This document shows, piece after piece, positions 18,858 through 31,885 of a DNA stretch of 64,000 nucleotides. The translations under genes were made by a program, and so were the position numbers. This stretch comes from Chlorobiaceae bacterium (GTDB taxonomy: Bacteria > Bacteroidota > Chlorobiia > Chlorobiales > Chlorobiaceae). The stretch's first letter is position 1; every line of letters starts with the position of its first letter. The notes under the pieces were generated by a model, which was given only the letters and a program-made list of their open reading frames with translations, had not been told where the DNA came from and did no database searches. The stretch lies in NCBI GenBank assembly GCA_013334485.1, contig JAAXXL010000003.1:1-64000 (forward strand), given 5' to 3'.

Positions 18858-19721
18858 TCACCTGAGCGCCTCTTCAAGTGCCGTTGCGCTGTCAGTCCGA
18901 GCATCACGGTATTTGATGATAAGCGGAGTATAGATCGAAAGGCCATGTTCAGAAGCAAAGTCGCCCTTGATGGTTCGGGATCCGGCAACAACCACTGCAC
19001 CGGCAGGAATCTCAAGCGGATGGTCAGCGGTTTTTCTGTATATCCTGTTCATGGCAATATCATACACCGGAGTTGATCCATTAAGAATAACTCCCGTCCC
19101 GATAACTGCCCGCTCCCTTACAATTGTGCCTTCATAAATACCGCAATTACCTCCGACCATCACATCATCTTCAATAATGACCGGCATGGCCCCGACAGGT
19201 TCCAGCACACCACCGACCTGAACGCCGGCAGAGAGATGCACATGTTTACCAACCTGCGCACAGCTCCCTACAAGAGCGTGAGAGTCAATCATGGTACCCT
19301 CATCAACATAAGCCCCGACATTGACATAGGCAGGCGGCATCATGACCACCGAAGGAGCCAGATATGAACCATCCCTGACCGCAGATCCTCCCGGTACGAT
19401 GCGAACATTGTTGTCAAGTGTGAACGTTTTAAGCGGAAAGGTATCCTTGTCGATAAAGGTAAAACCGGCGCCATTGAGTTCAAGCGGAACTGTGGCCGCC
19501 TGCAGTCTCCCGAGACGCATACCGATCAGGATACCCTGCTTGACCCAGGAGTTGACAACCCAGTCACTGCCGTTTTTTTCCGCCGCCCGGAGAACACCAT
19601 CATTAAGCAACTGCTTGAACTGCTCAAAAACGGTTCGCGCCTCAGCACTCGCCTGGAGAGCCTGCGCTCCAAGTGATGAAAATCCAAGTATCTCCTCTTT
19701 CAATTTGTCGTACAATCCCAT
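18858..19721 (-). CDS. dapD: Tetrahydrodipicolinate N-succinyltransferase-like
   Basis: A 287-aa left-handed beta-helix acyltransferase of lysine/DAP synthesis, transferring succinyl from succinyl-CoA to tetrahydrodipicolinate. The N-terminal helical domain is followed by hexapeptide repeats with [20 protein letters not shown] and the characteristic [20 protein letters not shown], then [16 protein letters not shown]. The product feeds meso-DAP, used by the MurE encoded at 56.6 kb. It sits between rng and ctpA in a tight operon. Confidence 0.92.
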   Translation of the reverse strand: MGLYDKLKEEILGFSSLGAQALQASAEARTVFEQFKQLLNDGVLRAAEKNGSDWVVNSWVKQGILIGMRLGRLQAATVPLELNGAGFTFIDKDTFPLKTFTLDNNVRIVPGGSAVRDGSYLAPSVVMMPPAYVNVGAYVDEGTMIDSHALVGSCAQVGKHVHLSAGVQVGGVLEPVGAMPVIIEDDVMVGGNCGIYEGTIVRERAVIGTGVILNGSTPVYDIAMNRIYRKTADHPLEIPAGAVVVAGSRTIKGDFASEHGLSIYTPLIIKYRDARTDSATALEEALR

Positions 19722-19736
19722 AATGCCTTGTTCTGT

Positions 19737-21434
19737 TTAGATATCGCCGTACTCGGCCGTAATATCCTTGTTATTTTTTCTGCTGTAAAACCGGAAATCG
19801 TCACTTCTCAGGCTCTCATCCGGCTTGACCTGGACAAAGAGCAGATGCTGGAGAAACCACTTCAGCTCAGTTTTCAAATCACTGTTCTGCATAGGCTCTA
19901 TAACCGTAGGGCTGACATAGAGATCAAGCTGCTGAAAATTCAAGGGGTGCTGCAGCGCATACTTTCTCAGCCAGCGCTCAATCTGATTGATGGTGGTGAA
20001 GCGTGCCTGCACCACGCCGGTTCCGCCGCATGCGGGGCACTGGTCACCCATACGCTGCATCAGACTCGGACGGATTCTCTCGCGGGTAATCTGCATGATT
20101 CCGAAATCTGACATGGGCAGAATATTTGATTTGGCCCGATCATTACGCAATTCGGTCTTCATGGAGTCGTAAACCTTTTTGGCATTTTTCTGATCAAGCA
20201 TGTCAATAAAGTCAACAACAATAATACCACCGATATCGCGAAGACGAAGCTGCCGCACAATTTCACGAGCCGCCTCAAGATTGGTTTTCAGCGAGTTCTC
20301 CTCCTGCTCCCGCTTTGCAGCATAACGTCCGCTGTTGACGTCAACAACAACCATGGCTTCGGTATGCTCAATAATGATGTAGCCTCCCGACTTCAGCCAA
20401 ACCTTGCGGGAAAAGATCGATTCAACATCCTTGGCAATACCGTACCCTTCGAAGAGAGGAAGCTTTCCCTGGTAAAGACTGACGTTTTTCACCATTTCGG
20501 GAGCGGCCCACTGGATATAGTTCAATGTCTCCTTGTGGATCACCGATGAATTGGCCACAATTTCTGTAACATCAGAGGTAAGCGAGTCGCGCAGAACACT
20601 GGAGATAATGGTGTCCTCCTTGAAAATCAGTTGAGGAGGAACGGCATCCTGCAATTTCTCCTCAATCTGCGTCCATTTGGCCAGAAGCTTCTCAAGATCC
20701 TGCTTCAGAAGGGTCTCCTCCTGATCTTCAGCAACCGTCCGTATAATTGCGCCGAACCCTTCCGGCAGCATGGAGCGCACCAGTTTTTTCAGTCTTGATC
20801 GCTCCTTCCGGACAACAACACGACGGGAAACGGCAACCTGCCCTCCTCCAAACGGAAGGAGCACCATAAACCTGCCGGCAATGGTGATGTCAGAGGTAAG
20901 TCGGGAACCCTTGCTGCTGATCGGCTCCTTGATGACCTGCACAAGAATGGAGTCATTGGGTTTGAGTTTTCCGGCAATCATCTGGGTATAGGACTGCCTT
21001 TTCTCCGCCTTCTCCTGTTCGTCACCTGTCGGCCTTTTGCCACCGCTTCTTGCAGAAGTTTTAACACTCTGTTCAGCCGCAGGCTGAGCCTGTGCCGGAG
21101 CCGTGTTCCCTGAATCATCACCGTCAGCATCCTCCGTACCGGCAATGGTATCATCATCATCGTCATCCTCAATCAGGGCGCGATAATCCTCACTGGTTGT
21201 GCCTACATCGGAAAAGTGCAGAAACCCGTCGGATTTCTGACCGATATCGACAAAAGCGGCTTTCAATCCCTCAACAACTTTGTGAACCCGTCCAAGATAG
21301 ATATCACCGATACTTCTCCGGCTTTCAGGTCGCTCAATAATCAACTCGGCCAGACGACCCTCTTCAACAAGCGCAACCTGGATTTCATCGCCAGTCTTGT
21401 TCATCAACAACTGCTTATTCAAACTCTTCTTCAT
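19737..21434 (-). CDS. rng: Ribonuclease G/E with acidic insert
   Basis: A single-strand endoribonuclease for rRNA/mRNA processing (565 aa). The N-terminal S1 domain ([20 protein letters not shown]) is interrupted by a low-complexity stretch at about residues 82-148 containing Asp runs, Ala/Gln and Lys/Arg. The DNase I-like core carries the Mg-binding Asp in [12 protein letters not shown] and in IVVDFIDML. The Zn-link is CPACGGTG. It lacks the long RNase E scaffold tail. First gene of rng-dapD-ctpA. Confidence 0.93.
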   Translation of the reverse strand: MKKSLNKQLLMNKTGDEIQVALVEEGRLAELIIERPESRRSIGDIYLGRVHKVVEGLKAAFVDIGQKSDGFLHFSDVGTTSEDYRALIEDDDDDDTIAGTEDADGDDSGNTAPAQAQPAAEQSVKTSARSGGKRPTGDEQEKAEKRQSYTQMIAGKLKPNDSILVQVIKEPISSKGSRLTSDITIAGRFMVLLPFGGGQVAVSRRVVVRKERSRLKKLVRSMLPEGFGAIIRTVAEDQEETLLKQDLEKLLAKWTQIEEKLQDAVPPQLIFKEDTIISSVLRDSLTSDVTEIVANSSVIHKETLNYIQWAAPEMVKNVSLYQGKLPLFEGYGIAKDVESIFSRKVWLKSGGYIIIEHTEAMVVVDVNSGRYAAKREQEENSLKTNLEAAREIVRQLRLRDIGGIIVVDFIDMLDQKNAKKVYDSMKTELRNDRAKSNILPMSDFGIMQITRERIRPSLMQRMGDQCPACGGTGVVQARFTTINQIERWLRKYALQHPLNFQQLDLYVSPTVIEPMQNSDLKTELKWFLQHLLFVQVKPDESLRSDDFRFYSRKNNKDITAEYGDI

Positions 21435-21946
21435 TCGTTAACTCTTTTTATAATGGGAAGAAACAGCGGCTTAAAACCTGCTGCAACTCGTATAAATGCT
21501 TTGGTAAATACTTGACAAAACGATCCTTAACTATCATTCAGAGCACTCACCTCACGCCAAAACCGGAGTGCTTGCCATAAACGACAGAGACAAATTTCAG
21601 GAAGAAACCGAGCGAATCACGTTATCTCTGAAGAGTGCTGAAGCTATCCACCGCAAACGCAGAAAATCCCGCAGGGAAAGGAAGCTGCAAGCCAGTTCTC
21701 AAGATAATAAATTATATAAGGAAACAGCAATACGGCTCAAGTCAGAGCAGCGCCGAGGTCAAGTACAGAGAAAAAGAAAAAGTGGTGTTTTCAGCACGCC
21801 CGGCTTTCAGAAAAAGATCCTGTTGTATAACTTCAAAGTACCCTGCATCGGCGCCAATAAGAAGTCATTATTAACTGCTGTACTGCATCAAACCTCTCGA
21901 ACCGGGGGGTGCTGTTCTATGCTGTCAATGAGAAAAAAAGCTGTCG
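21435..21946. other. 510-bp divergent spacer with a doubtful ORF
   Basis: The spacer separates divergent rng and rnhB and must hold both promoters; TTGACA at about 21510 could be a -35. A GTG-started rightward frame (21568-21957, 129 aa, very rich in Lys/Arg/Ser) overlaps the rnhB start. It has no ribosome-binding site and no family resemblance, so I treat it as probably non-coding. Confidence 0.4.
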
Positions 21947-22564
21947 ATGAACACTGAATATGAGTATAACCACTGGCTCTCCGCTTCACTGGTGTGCGGT
22001 ATTGACGAGGCGGGTCGGGGGCCGCTTGCCGGACCGGTTGTTGCTGCTGCGGTTGTCTTTCCCCGATGGTTCACTCCCGAAGAGAGCAACCTGAAAAAAC
22101 TCAATGATTCAAAGAAGCTCTCGTCCGGAGTGAGGGAGGCTCTTGCTCCTGCAATAAAGGCCTCATCCCTCTACTGGGCTGTTGCGGAAATCCAGCCGGA
22201 TGTGATTGACAGCATCAATATCTTTCAGGCAACCATGCTTGCCATGAACCGCGCGGTTGAGGCTCTCGGGGTAATGCCGGAACAGCTTCTCGTTGACGGA
22301 AACCGCTTCAACCCCCATTTGCCGATCCCCTATGACACAATCATCAAGGGAGACTCAAAGGTTTTTTCGATTGCTGCGGCGTCAGTGCTTGCCAAAACCA
22401 GGAGGGATGAGATCATGAAGGAGTGCAGTGTGAGCTGGCCGGAATACGGATTTGACCGCCATTTTGGTTATGCAACAAGGGCGCATGTCGATGCTATCAT
22501 AAAATACGGACGGTGCCCTCTGCATCGAAACAGCTTCAGGCTCAAAGAGCTGGGGGAAAAATAG
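21947..22564 (+). CDS. rnhB: Ribonuclease HII
   Basis: Removes RNA from RNA-DNA hybrids and single ribonucleotides (205 aa). The motif [20 protein letters not shown] carries the DE and GRG active-site residues; LLVDGNRF and [15 protein letters not shown] supply the other catalytic acids. Length is normal. It is followed 8 bp later by yraN, the common rnhB-yraN pair. Confidence 0.96.
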   Translation: MNTEYEYNHWLSASLVCGIDEAGRGPLAGPVVAAAVVFPRWFTPEESNLKKLNDSKKLSSGVREALAPAIKASSLYWAVAEIQPDVIDSINIFQATMLAMNRAVEALGVMPEQLLVDGNRFNPHLPIPYDTIIKGDSKVFSIAAASVLAKTRRDEIMKECSVSWPEYGFDRHFGYATRAHVDAIIKYGRCPLHRNSFRLKELGEK

Positions 22565-22572
22565 CGCCCTCC

Positions 22573-22953
22573 ATGCATGATCCTCACCAGCTCGGGCAAC
22601 AGGGCGAAGAGCTTGCCGCCCGCTACCTGGAAAAAAAAGGGTACCGGATTATTGCACGAAATTACCGGTATCATCGAAATGAAATTGATATTATCGCCCG
22701 ACATAAACGGACAATTTGCTTTACAGAGGTAAAAACCCGCTCCTCAACTGAAAAGGGCCACCCCGCAGAAGCTGTAACTCCAGAGAAGCAGAAGGAGATC
22801 ATCAAGGCCGCACGATCATACCTTGCATTTTGCGTTCATGAGGAGTGTGATTGCCGGTTTGATGTTGTCGCCATTCTGGTAGAGAGCATGCAGGAAAGCA
22901 GAATAGGCCGCTTTACGGTTGAACATTTTGAGGATGCCTTCTGGGCCGACTAA
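22573..22953 (+). CDS. yraN: YraN/UPF0102 family nuclease-like protein
   Basis: A small protein of 126 aa with a restriction-endonuclease-like fold: GQQGEELAARYLEKKGY, then RNEIDIIARH and FTEVKTRSS, giving the E...D...ExK active-site pattern. The physiological role is poorly known; DNA processing is assumed from fold. The ATG at 22573 is chosen because a longer frame from 22513 would overlap rnhB. Confidence 0.9.
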   Translation: MHDPHQLGQQGEELAARYLEKKGYRIIARNYRYHRNEIDIIARHKRTICFTEVKTRSSTEKGHPAEAVTPEKQKEIIKAARSYLAFCVHEECDCRFDVVAILVESMQESRIGRFTVEHFEDAFWAD

Positions 22954-23036
22954 TAAGCACTAAAGGGCACCTAAAACAAGCATAATGAGCGCATTTTTAT
23001 TATCTTGGAGTTCAATTTTCATCTCATCAGTTATAG

Positions 23037-26300
<3,264 letters not shown>

Positions 26301-26397
26301 GCCAATTGTCCCGGGTTATGAATATTGTTCTGATTCAAAAAAACAGCTTCGTAAAGCGAAAAATATAGCCTCACATACGCGCGTAAACAAATACAAC

Positions 26398-27333
26398 TCA
26401 GGACGCCTTGCTGCCTCTTAGATGGACAGCGGATTTTGAGAGCCGGAGCCAATCAAAAACAAGCGGTGCTGCAACGAAAATGGAAGAGTAGGTTCCGATA
26501 AGAATTCCGCAAAAAACCGCAAAGGCAAAGCCCCTGATTGCCGGACCGGCAAAGATAAACAGAACAAAAACCGAGAGAAGAACTGTGCCTGAGGTAATAA
26601 TTGTTCTGCTCAGTGTCTGGTTCATGCTTTCATTGAAAATGCGCTCATAATCAGCAGGCTTCTGACCTCGAATCCGCTCTCTGATGCGGTCATAGACAAC
26701 AACGGTATCTGTAATGGAGTATCCTGCGATGGTAAGAAACGCTGCAATGATACTCTGGTCCATTTCAAGCGGCATAAAATCAAAAAGCCCGCCAAGAATA
26801 CTGAAGAGACCGAGAACAGAAAGAATATCGTGGAAAATCGCTATAACCCCGGCTGTGGCAAATTTTATTTCAAAACGGATCCCGACATAGAGCAGAATTG
26901 CCAAAAGCGAAGCAATAAGCGCTTTCATGGCAGACCATTTCAAATCCGAAGCAATGCTGGGACCTACAGCATCAATACGGACAATTTCATGAGGATTGCT
27001 CTTGAGTCTGGCATCAAAGGCGTTTGAAACAAGCGATTTCAGTTCATTCGTTTCGCCACTGAACACGGAACTTAACAGAAAAGATCGATCAAGTCCATAC
27101 TGCTTCAGCGAGCCGGAAATACCAGCCTCGTCAAGCACAGAACGAACCTCACTCACATCGATATTTTTTTCGAACCGGATCAATACTTCCGAACCACCTC
27201 TGAAGTCAATACCATAATTGAGCCCTTTTACAACCAGTGAAATAAGGCCCGAAGCAAGCAGAATCAGTGAAAAAGCGTAGGCGATTTTCCGGAATCCTAT
27301 AAAATTAAAGTTGGTCTTTTGAAAAATCCTCAT
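26398..27333 (-). CDS. secF: Protein translocase subunit SecF
   Basis: A proton-motive-force-driven accessory of Sec translocation (311 aa, six membrane segments). The N-terminal TM is followed by the family motif LNYGIDFRGGSEVLIRFEK, then a periplasmic domain, DIL and the block AAFLTIAGYSITDTVVVYDRIRE. It follows secD by 19 bp. SecD and SecF are separate polypeptides, not fused. Confidence 0.97.
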   Translation of the reverse strand: MRIFQKTNFNFIGFRKIAYAFSLILLASGLISLVVKGLNYGIDFRGGSEVLIRFEKNIDVSEVRSVLDEAGISGSLKQYGLDRSFLLSSVFSGETNELKSLVSNAFDARLKSNPHEIVRIDAVGPSIASDLKWSAMKALIASLLAILLYVGIRFEIKFATAGVIAIFHDILSVLGLFSILGGLFDFMPLEMDQSIIAAFLTIAGYSITDTVVVYDRIRERIRGQKPADYERIFNESMNQTLSRTIITSGTVLLSVFVLFIFAGPAIRGFAFAVFCGILIGTYSSIFVAAPLVFDWLRLSKSAVHLRGSKAS

Positions 27334-27352
27334 TGGTCATGCATCTTGAAAA

Positions 27353-29272
27353 TTAACCGAAACTTTTTTCTGACATAAGCTTCCTGCCAAGGAGAAAAGC
27401 AAAAATCTCTTTTGTCACAACAATAGATGTAAACAAACTTGCAGCGGTACCGATCATCAGCGTAAGCGCAAATCCCTGTATAGGGCCGATACCATAGGTG
27501 TAGAGCAGAAAAGCAGCAACCATAGTCGTCACATGCGAGTCGAGAATGGAAGAGAATGCCCGATCATATCCCAGCTCCATGGAGGAGATCAAACCCTTGC
27601 CTGCATCTATCTCCTCACGTATCCGCTCATAAATCAGAACATTGGCATCGACAGCCATTCCGATGGTCAAGACTATACCGGCAATACCCGGCAAAGAGAG
27701 CGAGGCACTGAATCCGGCAAGAACCGATAACACAATAAGGATATTAAGCACCAGAGCTAAATCAGCAGCAATACCCGCTTTTTTATAGTAGACAAGCATG
27801 AATATGGATACCGCAAGAAAAGACCAGGAGAGAGAAAGCATTCCGGCCCGAATGTAATCGGCACCAAGAGATGGTCCTACTGTCCGCTCCTCAATAATCC
27901 TGACCGGGGCAGGAAGAGCACCGGCTTTCAGCACAATTTCGAGATCTTTAGCCTCCTCAAGGCTCTCAATTCCATTGATGACCGAGTTCCCTCCGGGAAT
28001 CTTTGCCTGAACTACCGGCGCACTGTAGACCGCACCGTCAAGGACAATGGCAATACGCTTTCCAATATTGGCACCGGTAATGCGAGCCCATTTCGATGTC
28101 CCTTCCGAGTTCATGGACATTGTCACCTCTGGTTGCACACCCTCTGAACCGAATGTTGCTTTTGCCTCGGTAATGACCCCTCCTGTGAGCTCAGAACTCT
28201 TCTTAACAAGATAAACCGAGTAGAGTTTCTCTCCTTCAGGAGTAACGTCAGGCTTGGCGGCAAGAAGCAGTTCGGCATCCGGAGGAAGGAGCGCCTGAAT
28301 ATCGCTTCGCTTCAGTAAAATCGATACATACTCTTTTGAACGCTCCGCGGTGAATGCTGTGCCATTTTCAGAAACCCCGATAAGATCATAAAGCGGTTTT
28401 GCTGATTTTGGTGCCGCCGGGTTTAGAGGCAGCGCTGCCGATGTTGAGGGAGCAACAGAACCTGAAGGAACCGGAGCTGGAGCAGCAGGTGCTGCCGAAA
28501 CAGGCTGTGCAGCCTCAACTGGCGCCAAGGAGGAAGAGTCCTGTTCAGCGGGAGCAGGCGAGGTGCCGTTCTGGACAAGATAGGTGTTGATTCTGTCAAG
28601 CGTTCTCACAAGCACTTCGGGGTCACGCAGAAGCCTGAATTCAAGCTTGGCTGTACCTTTCAGCAGATTTCTTACCCTGTTCTGATCAGATACACCCGGA
28701 AGCTCAATGATTATTTTTCTGCTTCCCTGAGTGGTAATGACCGGCTCTGCAACACCATACTGGTCAATACGATTCCTGATGATCTCCTTGGCACGACTCA
28801 GCGCGTCATCAGACTCCTTTTCGAGCTTTGCAATGATCTCACGATCACTGTTGCGTATATCATAAAAATACCTGCTCAATCGAATATTCTCGGTTTTGAA
28901 CTCGGCTACGATAAGATCAAGAACCCTTGCATCGCTCTTTGCAGCCTTTGACCTGACGCTATTCATTATGGCGGTAAATTTTGCATCCTTGTTCCAGGCC
29001 TTTTGCTCAAAAAGGTCAATCTGGTCGACTTCCATAACAAGATGCATACCTCCTCTCAGATCGAGACCGAGTTTGAGGCTTTTTTGACGAGCACTCTCAA
29101 TCTCCTGGCGGTGACTCATGGCATAATTGAGACTGTCCTGCGCAGATCGGGCTCCATTCAGTTCCCTGGTAAGAGAGTAGTCATGCCAGGTTGGCCACAA
29201 CGACCAGAGCGCCACTACGGTGACAAGTGCAATCAGAAGAAGGTTAAAACGTTTATTTTTCATTGATGACAT
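27353..29272 (-). CDS. secD: Protein translocase subunit SecD
   Basis: Partner of SecF (639 aa). One N-terminal membrane segment, then [16 protein letters not shown], a large periplasmic region, and the C-terminal membrane domain with [17 protein letters not shown]. The periplasmic P1 region carries a Pro/Ala/Ser-rich insert at about residues 235-290, not expected in the compact domain. The ATG at 29263 (MKNKRFN) is an equally possible start. First gene of secD-secF-surA. Confidence 0.96.
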   Translation of the reverse strand: MSSMKNKRFNLLLIALVTVVALWSLWPTWHDYSLTRELNGARSAQDSLNYAMSHRQEIESARQKSLKLGLDLRGGMHLVMEVDQIDLFEQKAWNKDAKFTAIMNSVRSKAAKSDARVLDLIVAEFKTENIRLSRYFYDIRNSDREIIAKLEKESDDALSRAKEIIRNRIDQYGVAEPVITTQGSRKIIIELPGVSDQNRVRNLLKGTAKLEFRLLRDPEVLVRTLDRINTYLVQNGTSPAPAEQDSSSLAPVEAAQPVSAAPAAPAPVPSGSVAPSTSAALPLNPAAPKSAKPLYDLIGVSENGTAFTAERSKEYVSILLKRSDIQALLPPDAELLLAAKPDVTPEGEKLYSVYLVKKSSELTGGVITEAKATFGSEGVQPEVTMSMNSEGTSKWARITGANIGKRIAIVLDGAVYSAPVVQAKIPGGNSVINGIESLEEAKDLEIVLKAGALPAPVRIIEERTVGPSLGADYIRAGMLSLSWSFLAVSIFMLVYYKKAGIAADLALVLNILIVLSVLAGFSASLSLPGIAGIVLTIGMAVDANVLIYERIREEIDAGKGLISSMELGYDRAFSSILDSHVTTMVAAFLLYTYGIGPIQGFALTLMIGTAASLFTSIVVTKEIFAFLLGRKLMSEKSFG

Positions 29273-29920
29273 CGCTTTGCACTCGGAAGAAATAATTCAG
29301 CCAATATATAAAATGGGGTATTGATTAACTAACAATCTCCAACGTCCCCCGGAGACTCAACGACAGTGAACATACAGAGTGCACCTATGCACTTTCCTGG
29401 AATATTTTTACCCTCTAAATCACCACACTCATCGGCAAATACTCTATATAATAATCCTGGCCGCTCCGCCGCTCTCCTCCTGCGAATACCTTATATAAAT
29501 TAATGCATAGAACCTGTCGCGAAATGTATTGACTATCGGGCATGTCTATCCGAACTTCGTATAATTGCTATCTTCCCTGACAACTGAAGCAATAAACGAA
29601 ATTTGCTCCCGACTCTTACGGGCTCTTGAAGCCGCAACGTTCAGAAACAAAATTTATATCGGCGCACTGTCATCATTCCACCTTTTTTATTACCATAAGA
29701 GCAGTAATGGCCTGGGTTCGCAGCTACGTCTCCGGAATTGAGCAGCAAAAGGGAACGGCATTGCCTACTTCGGGATGCTACTATTTTTTTTACATCTTAC
29801 TCTGAAACATAGGTAATCTGTCAGGAACAAGCCCCCTTTACTTTGATTATACATCACTCCGTAGCGGTCGCACTTTAAATATTCCGTATCTTGGAGCAGA
29901 GGGAGGAACCAGACAGAAAA
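29273..29920. other. 650-bp gene-free region next to parS
   Basis: No frame of more than about 60 codons exists here, unusual in this dense window. I see several TATAAT-like words (near 29443-29450, 29490, 29559), a perfect 6-bp hairpin AGTGCA/TGCACT at 29378-29393 and T-runs. It carries secD's promoter, mnmG's promoter and possibly an unannotated RNA or chromosome-organisation sequence. Confidence 0.5.
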
Positions 29921-29936
29921 TGTTTCACGTGAAACA
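29921..29936. promoter_or_regulatory. parS centromere site 1
   Basis: TGTTTCACGTGAAACA is a perfect 16-bp palindrome matching the conserved bacterial parS consensus (TGTTNCACGTGAAACA). It lies 11 bp before the mnmG ATG, so ParB bound here would cover the mnmG leader. parA/parB are not in the window. Confidence 0.92.
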
Positions 29937-29947
29937 ATTTATACCAA

Positions 29948-31813
29948 ATGTATGATATTATAGTTGCAGGTGCCGGCCATGCCGGATGTGAAGCCGCTCT
30001 TGCAGCAGCAAGAACCGGTTGCTCCTGCCTTCTCATAACGACAGATCTATCCGCAGTCGCAAGGATGTCATGCAACCCCGCGATAGGAGGCGTAGCCAAG
30101 GGGCAAATAACAAGGGAGATTGATGCACTTGGCGGAGAGATGGGCAAAGCAATCGACGCAACAGGCATACAGTTCCGAATGCTTAACAGGAGCAAAGGGC
30201 CCGCAATGCACTCACCAAGAGCGCAAGCCGACAAAACACAGTACTCACTCTACATGCGAAAGGCGGTAGAACGCGAGGAAAAAATCGACGTCATACAGGA
30301 CACCGTAACTGAAATAGTGGTCGATTCAGGGTTTTTTACCGGCGTAAAAGTTACAACAGGAAGAGTCATAAATGGCGGGGCGGCGATACTGTGTTGCGGC
30401 ACGTTCCTTAATGGATTGATTCATATCGGCATGACCCATTACGATGGGGGGCGAACAACAGCAGAGCCTGCTGTTCACGGCCTTACTGAAAACCTTCTTC
30501 GATTGGGATTTAAAGCGGGTAGACTGAAAACTGGAACGCCACCAAGAATAGACGCTCGAAGTGTCGACTACTCACTTGTAGAGCGGCAAAATGGCGACGA
30601 GGAGCCATCTGCATTTTCGTTCAATGGTCCGCTTGACCTCTCAAAAAAACAGGTAAGCTGCTATATCACGAAGACCACAACTCATACGCATGATATCCTC
30701 AAAAAAGGATTTGACCGTTCACCACTCTACACAGGAAAAGTACAAGGGGTAGGCCCGCGATACTGCCCTTCCGTTGAAGACAAGATCAGCCGGTTTCCGG
30801 AGAGGGAAAGCCACCATATATTTCTTGAGCCGGAAGGAATTGATACCAATGAAATGTATGTAAACGGATTCTCAACATCACTGCCTGAAGATATACAGGA
30901 AGAGGGACTGCGTTCAATACCCGGCCTGTTCAATGCCAAAATAATCAGGCCGGGTTACGCAATTGAATATGACTACTTCTTCCCTTACCAGATAAAGAGT
31001 ACTCTCGAAACAAAACTTGTGGAAAACCTCTATTTCGCAGGACAGATTAATGGAACTTCCGGGTATGAAGAGGCTGCCGCACAGGGATTGATTGCGGGAA
31101 TAAATGCATCTCTTAAACACCACAACCGTCCGCCGCTCCATCTTAAGCGCTCGGAAGCCTACATCGGAGTTCTTATTGATGACATCATCACAAAAGAGAC
31201 GCTTGAACCATACCGAATGTTTACCTCCTCAGCAGAACACCGGCTTCACCTGCGTCATGATAATGCTGATATACGTCTTTCGGGAATTGGATACGAGGCA
31301 GGGCTTGTTGATCATGAAACCTGGGCCCGTTGCGTTACAAGAATTTCAGAGATTGAACGAATCAAGGAGCAGTGTATATCAACGAAAATTGATCCGAATG
31401 AAATCAACCCTCTTCTCGTCAAGCTTGACTACTTGCCTGTCAATATAAAACAGAATGCGGAATCTCTCATAAAAAGACCGGGGATCTCTCTTGTAATGCT
31501 GCTTGAGGTATCAGAAACACTGCGCGATAGAGTAAAAGGGATCTCTCTTGATCTCTCTCTCTATGAGCAAGTTGATATCGACCTGAAATACCAGGGCTAT
31601 CTGAAAAGAGATCTGCTTATGGCCGATAAAATATCAAGACTTGAATCGCTTGCAATACCGCCAATGTTCAAGTATGATACAATATCCGGCTTATCAAACG
31701 AAGGAAAAGAGAAGCTGATAAAATACAAGCCGGAGACTATCGGCATGGCGTCAAGGATCCCTGGCGTCTCTCCTTCAGATATATCAGTGTTGACAGTGCG
31801 TCTCGGACGATGA
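29948..31813 (+). CDS. mnmG: tRNA U34 carboxymethylaminomethyl enzyme MnmG
   Basis: The FAD-binding partner of MnmE, modifying wobble uridine of tRNAs (621 aa). [19 protein letters not shown] is the FAD motif. [23 protein letters not shown] and [10 protein letters not shown] are GidA signatures, and [16 protein letters not shown] closes the FAD domain. Length is standard. It is flanked on both sides by parS sites, as gidA often lies by the origin, but no rsmG or parAB follows. Confidence 0.97.
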   Translation: MYDIIVAGAGHAGCEAALAAARTGCSCLLITTDLSAVARMSCNPAIGGVAKGQITREIDALGGEMGKAIDATGIQFRMLNRSKGPAMHSPRAQADKTQYSLYMRKAVEREEKIDVIQDTVTEIVVDSGFFTGVKVTTGRVINGGAAILCCGTFLNGLIHIGMTHYDGGRTTAEPAVHGLTENLLRLGFKAGRLKTGTPPRIDARSVDYSLVERQNGDEEPSAFSFNGPLDLSKKQVSCYITKTTTHTHDILKKGFDRSPLYTGKVQGVGPRYCPSVEDKISRFPERESHHIFLEPEGIDTNEMYVNGFSTSLPEDIQEEGLRSIPGLFNAKIIRPGYAIEYDYFFPYQIKSTLETKLVENLYFAGQINGTSGYEEAAAQGLIAGINASLKHHNRPPLHLKRSEAYIGVLIDDIITKETLEPYRMFTSSAEHRLHLRHDNADIRLSGIGYEAGLVDHETWARCVTRISEIERIKEQCISTKIDPNEINPLLVKLDYLPVNIKQNAESLIKRPGISLVMLLEVSETLRDRVKGISLDLSLYEQVDIDLKYQGYLKRDLLMADKISRLESLAIPPMFKYDTISGLSNEGKEKLIKYKPETIGMASRIPGVSPSDISVLTVRLGR

Positions 31814-31824
31814 ATCCGCATATT

Positions 31825-31840
31825 TGTTCCACGTGAAACA
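31825..31840. promoter_or_regulatory. parS centromere site 2
   Basis: TGTTCCACGTGAAACA is identical to the classical B. subtilis parS sequence. It lies in the 72-bp mnmG-polB gap, 1.9 kb from site 1. Confidence 0.95.
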
Positions 31841-31885
31841 CCATCAAGGGGGGTTCATCTGATATACACACATAGATAATAATTC

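Noticed and set aside
21568-21957. 129-codon GTG-started frame before rnhB
   Set aside because: No ribosome-binding site, strongly basic random-looking composition, overlaps rnhB start; kept only as a note in the spacer.
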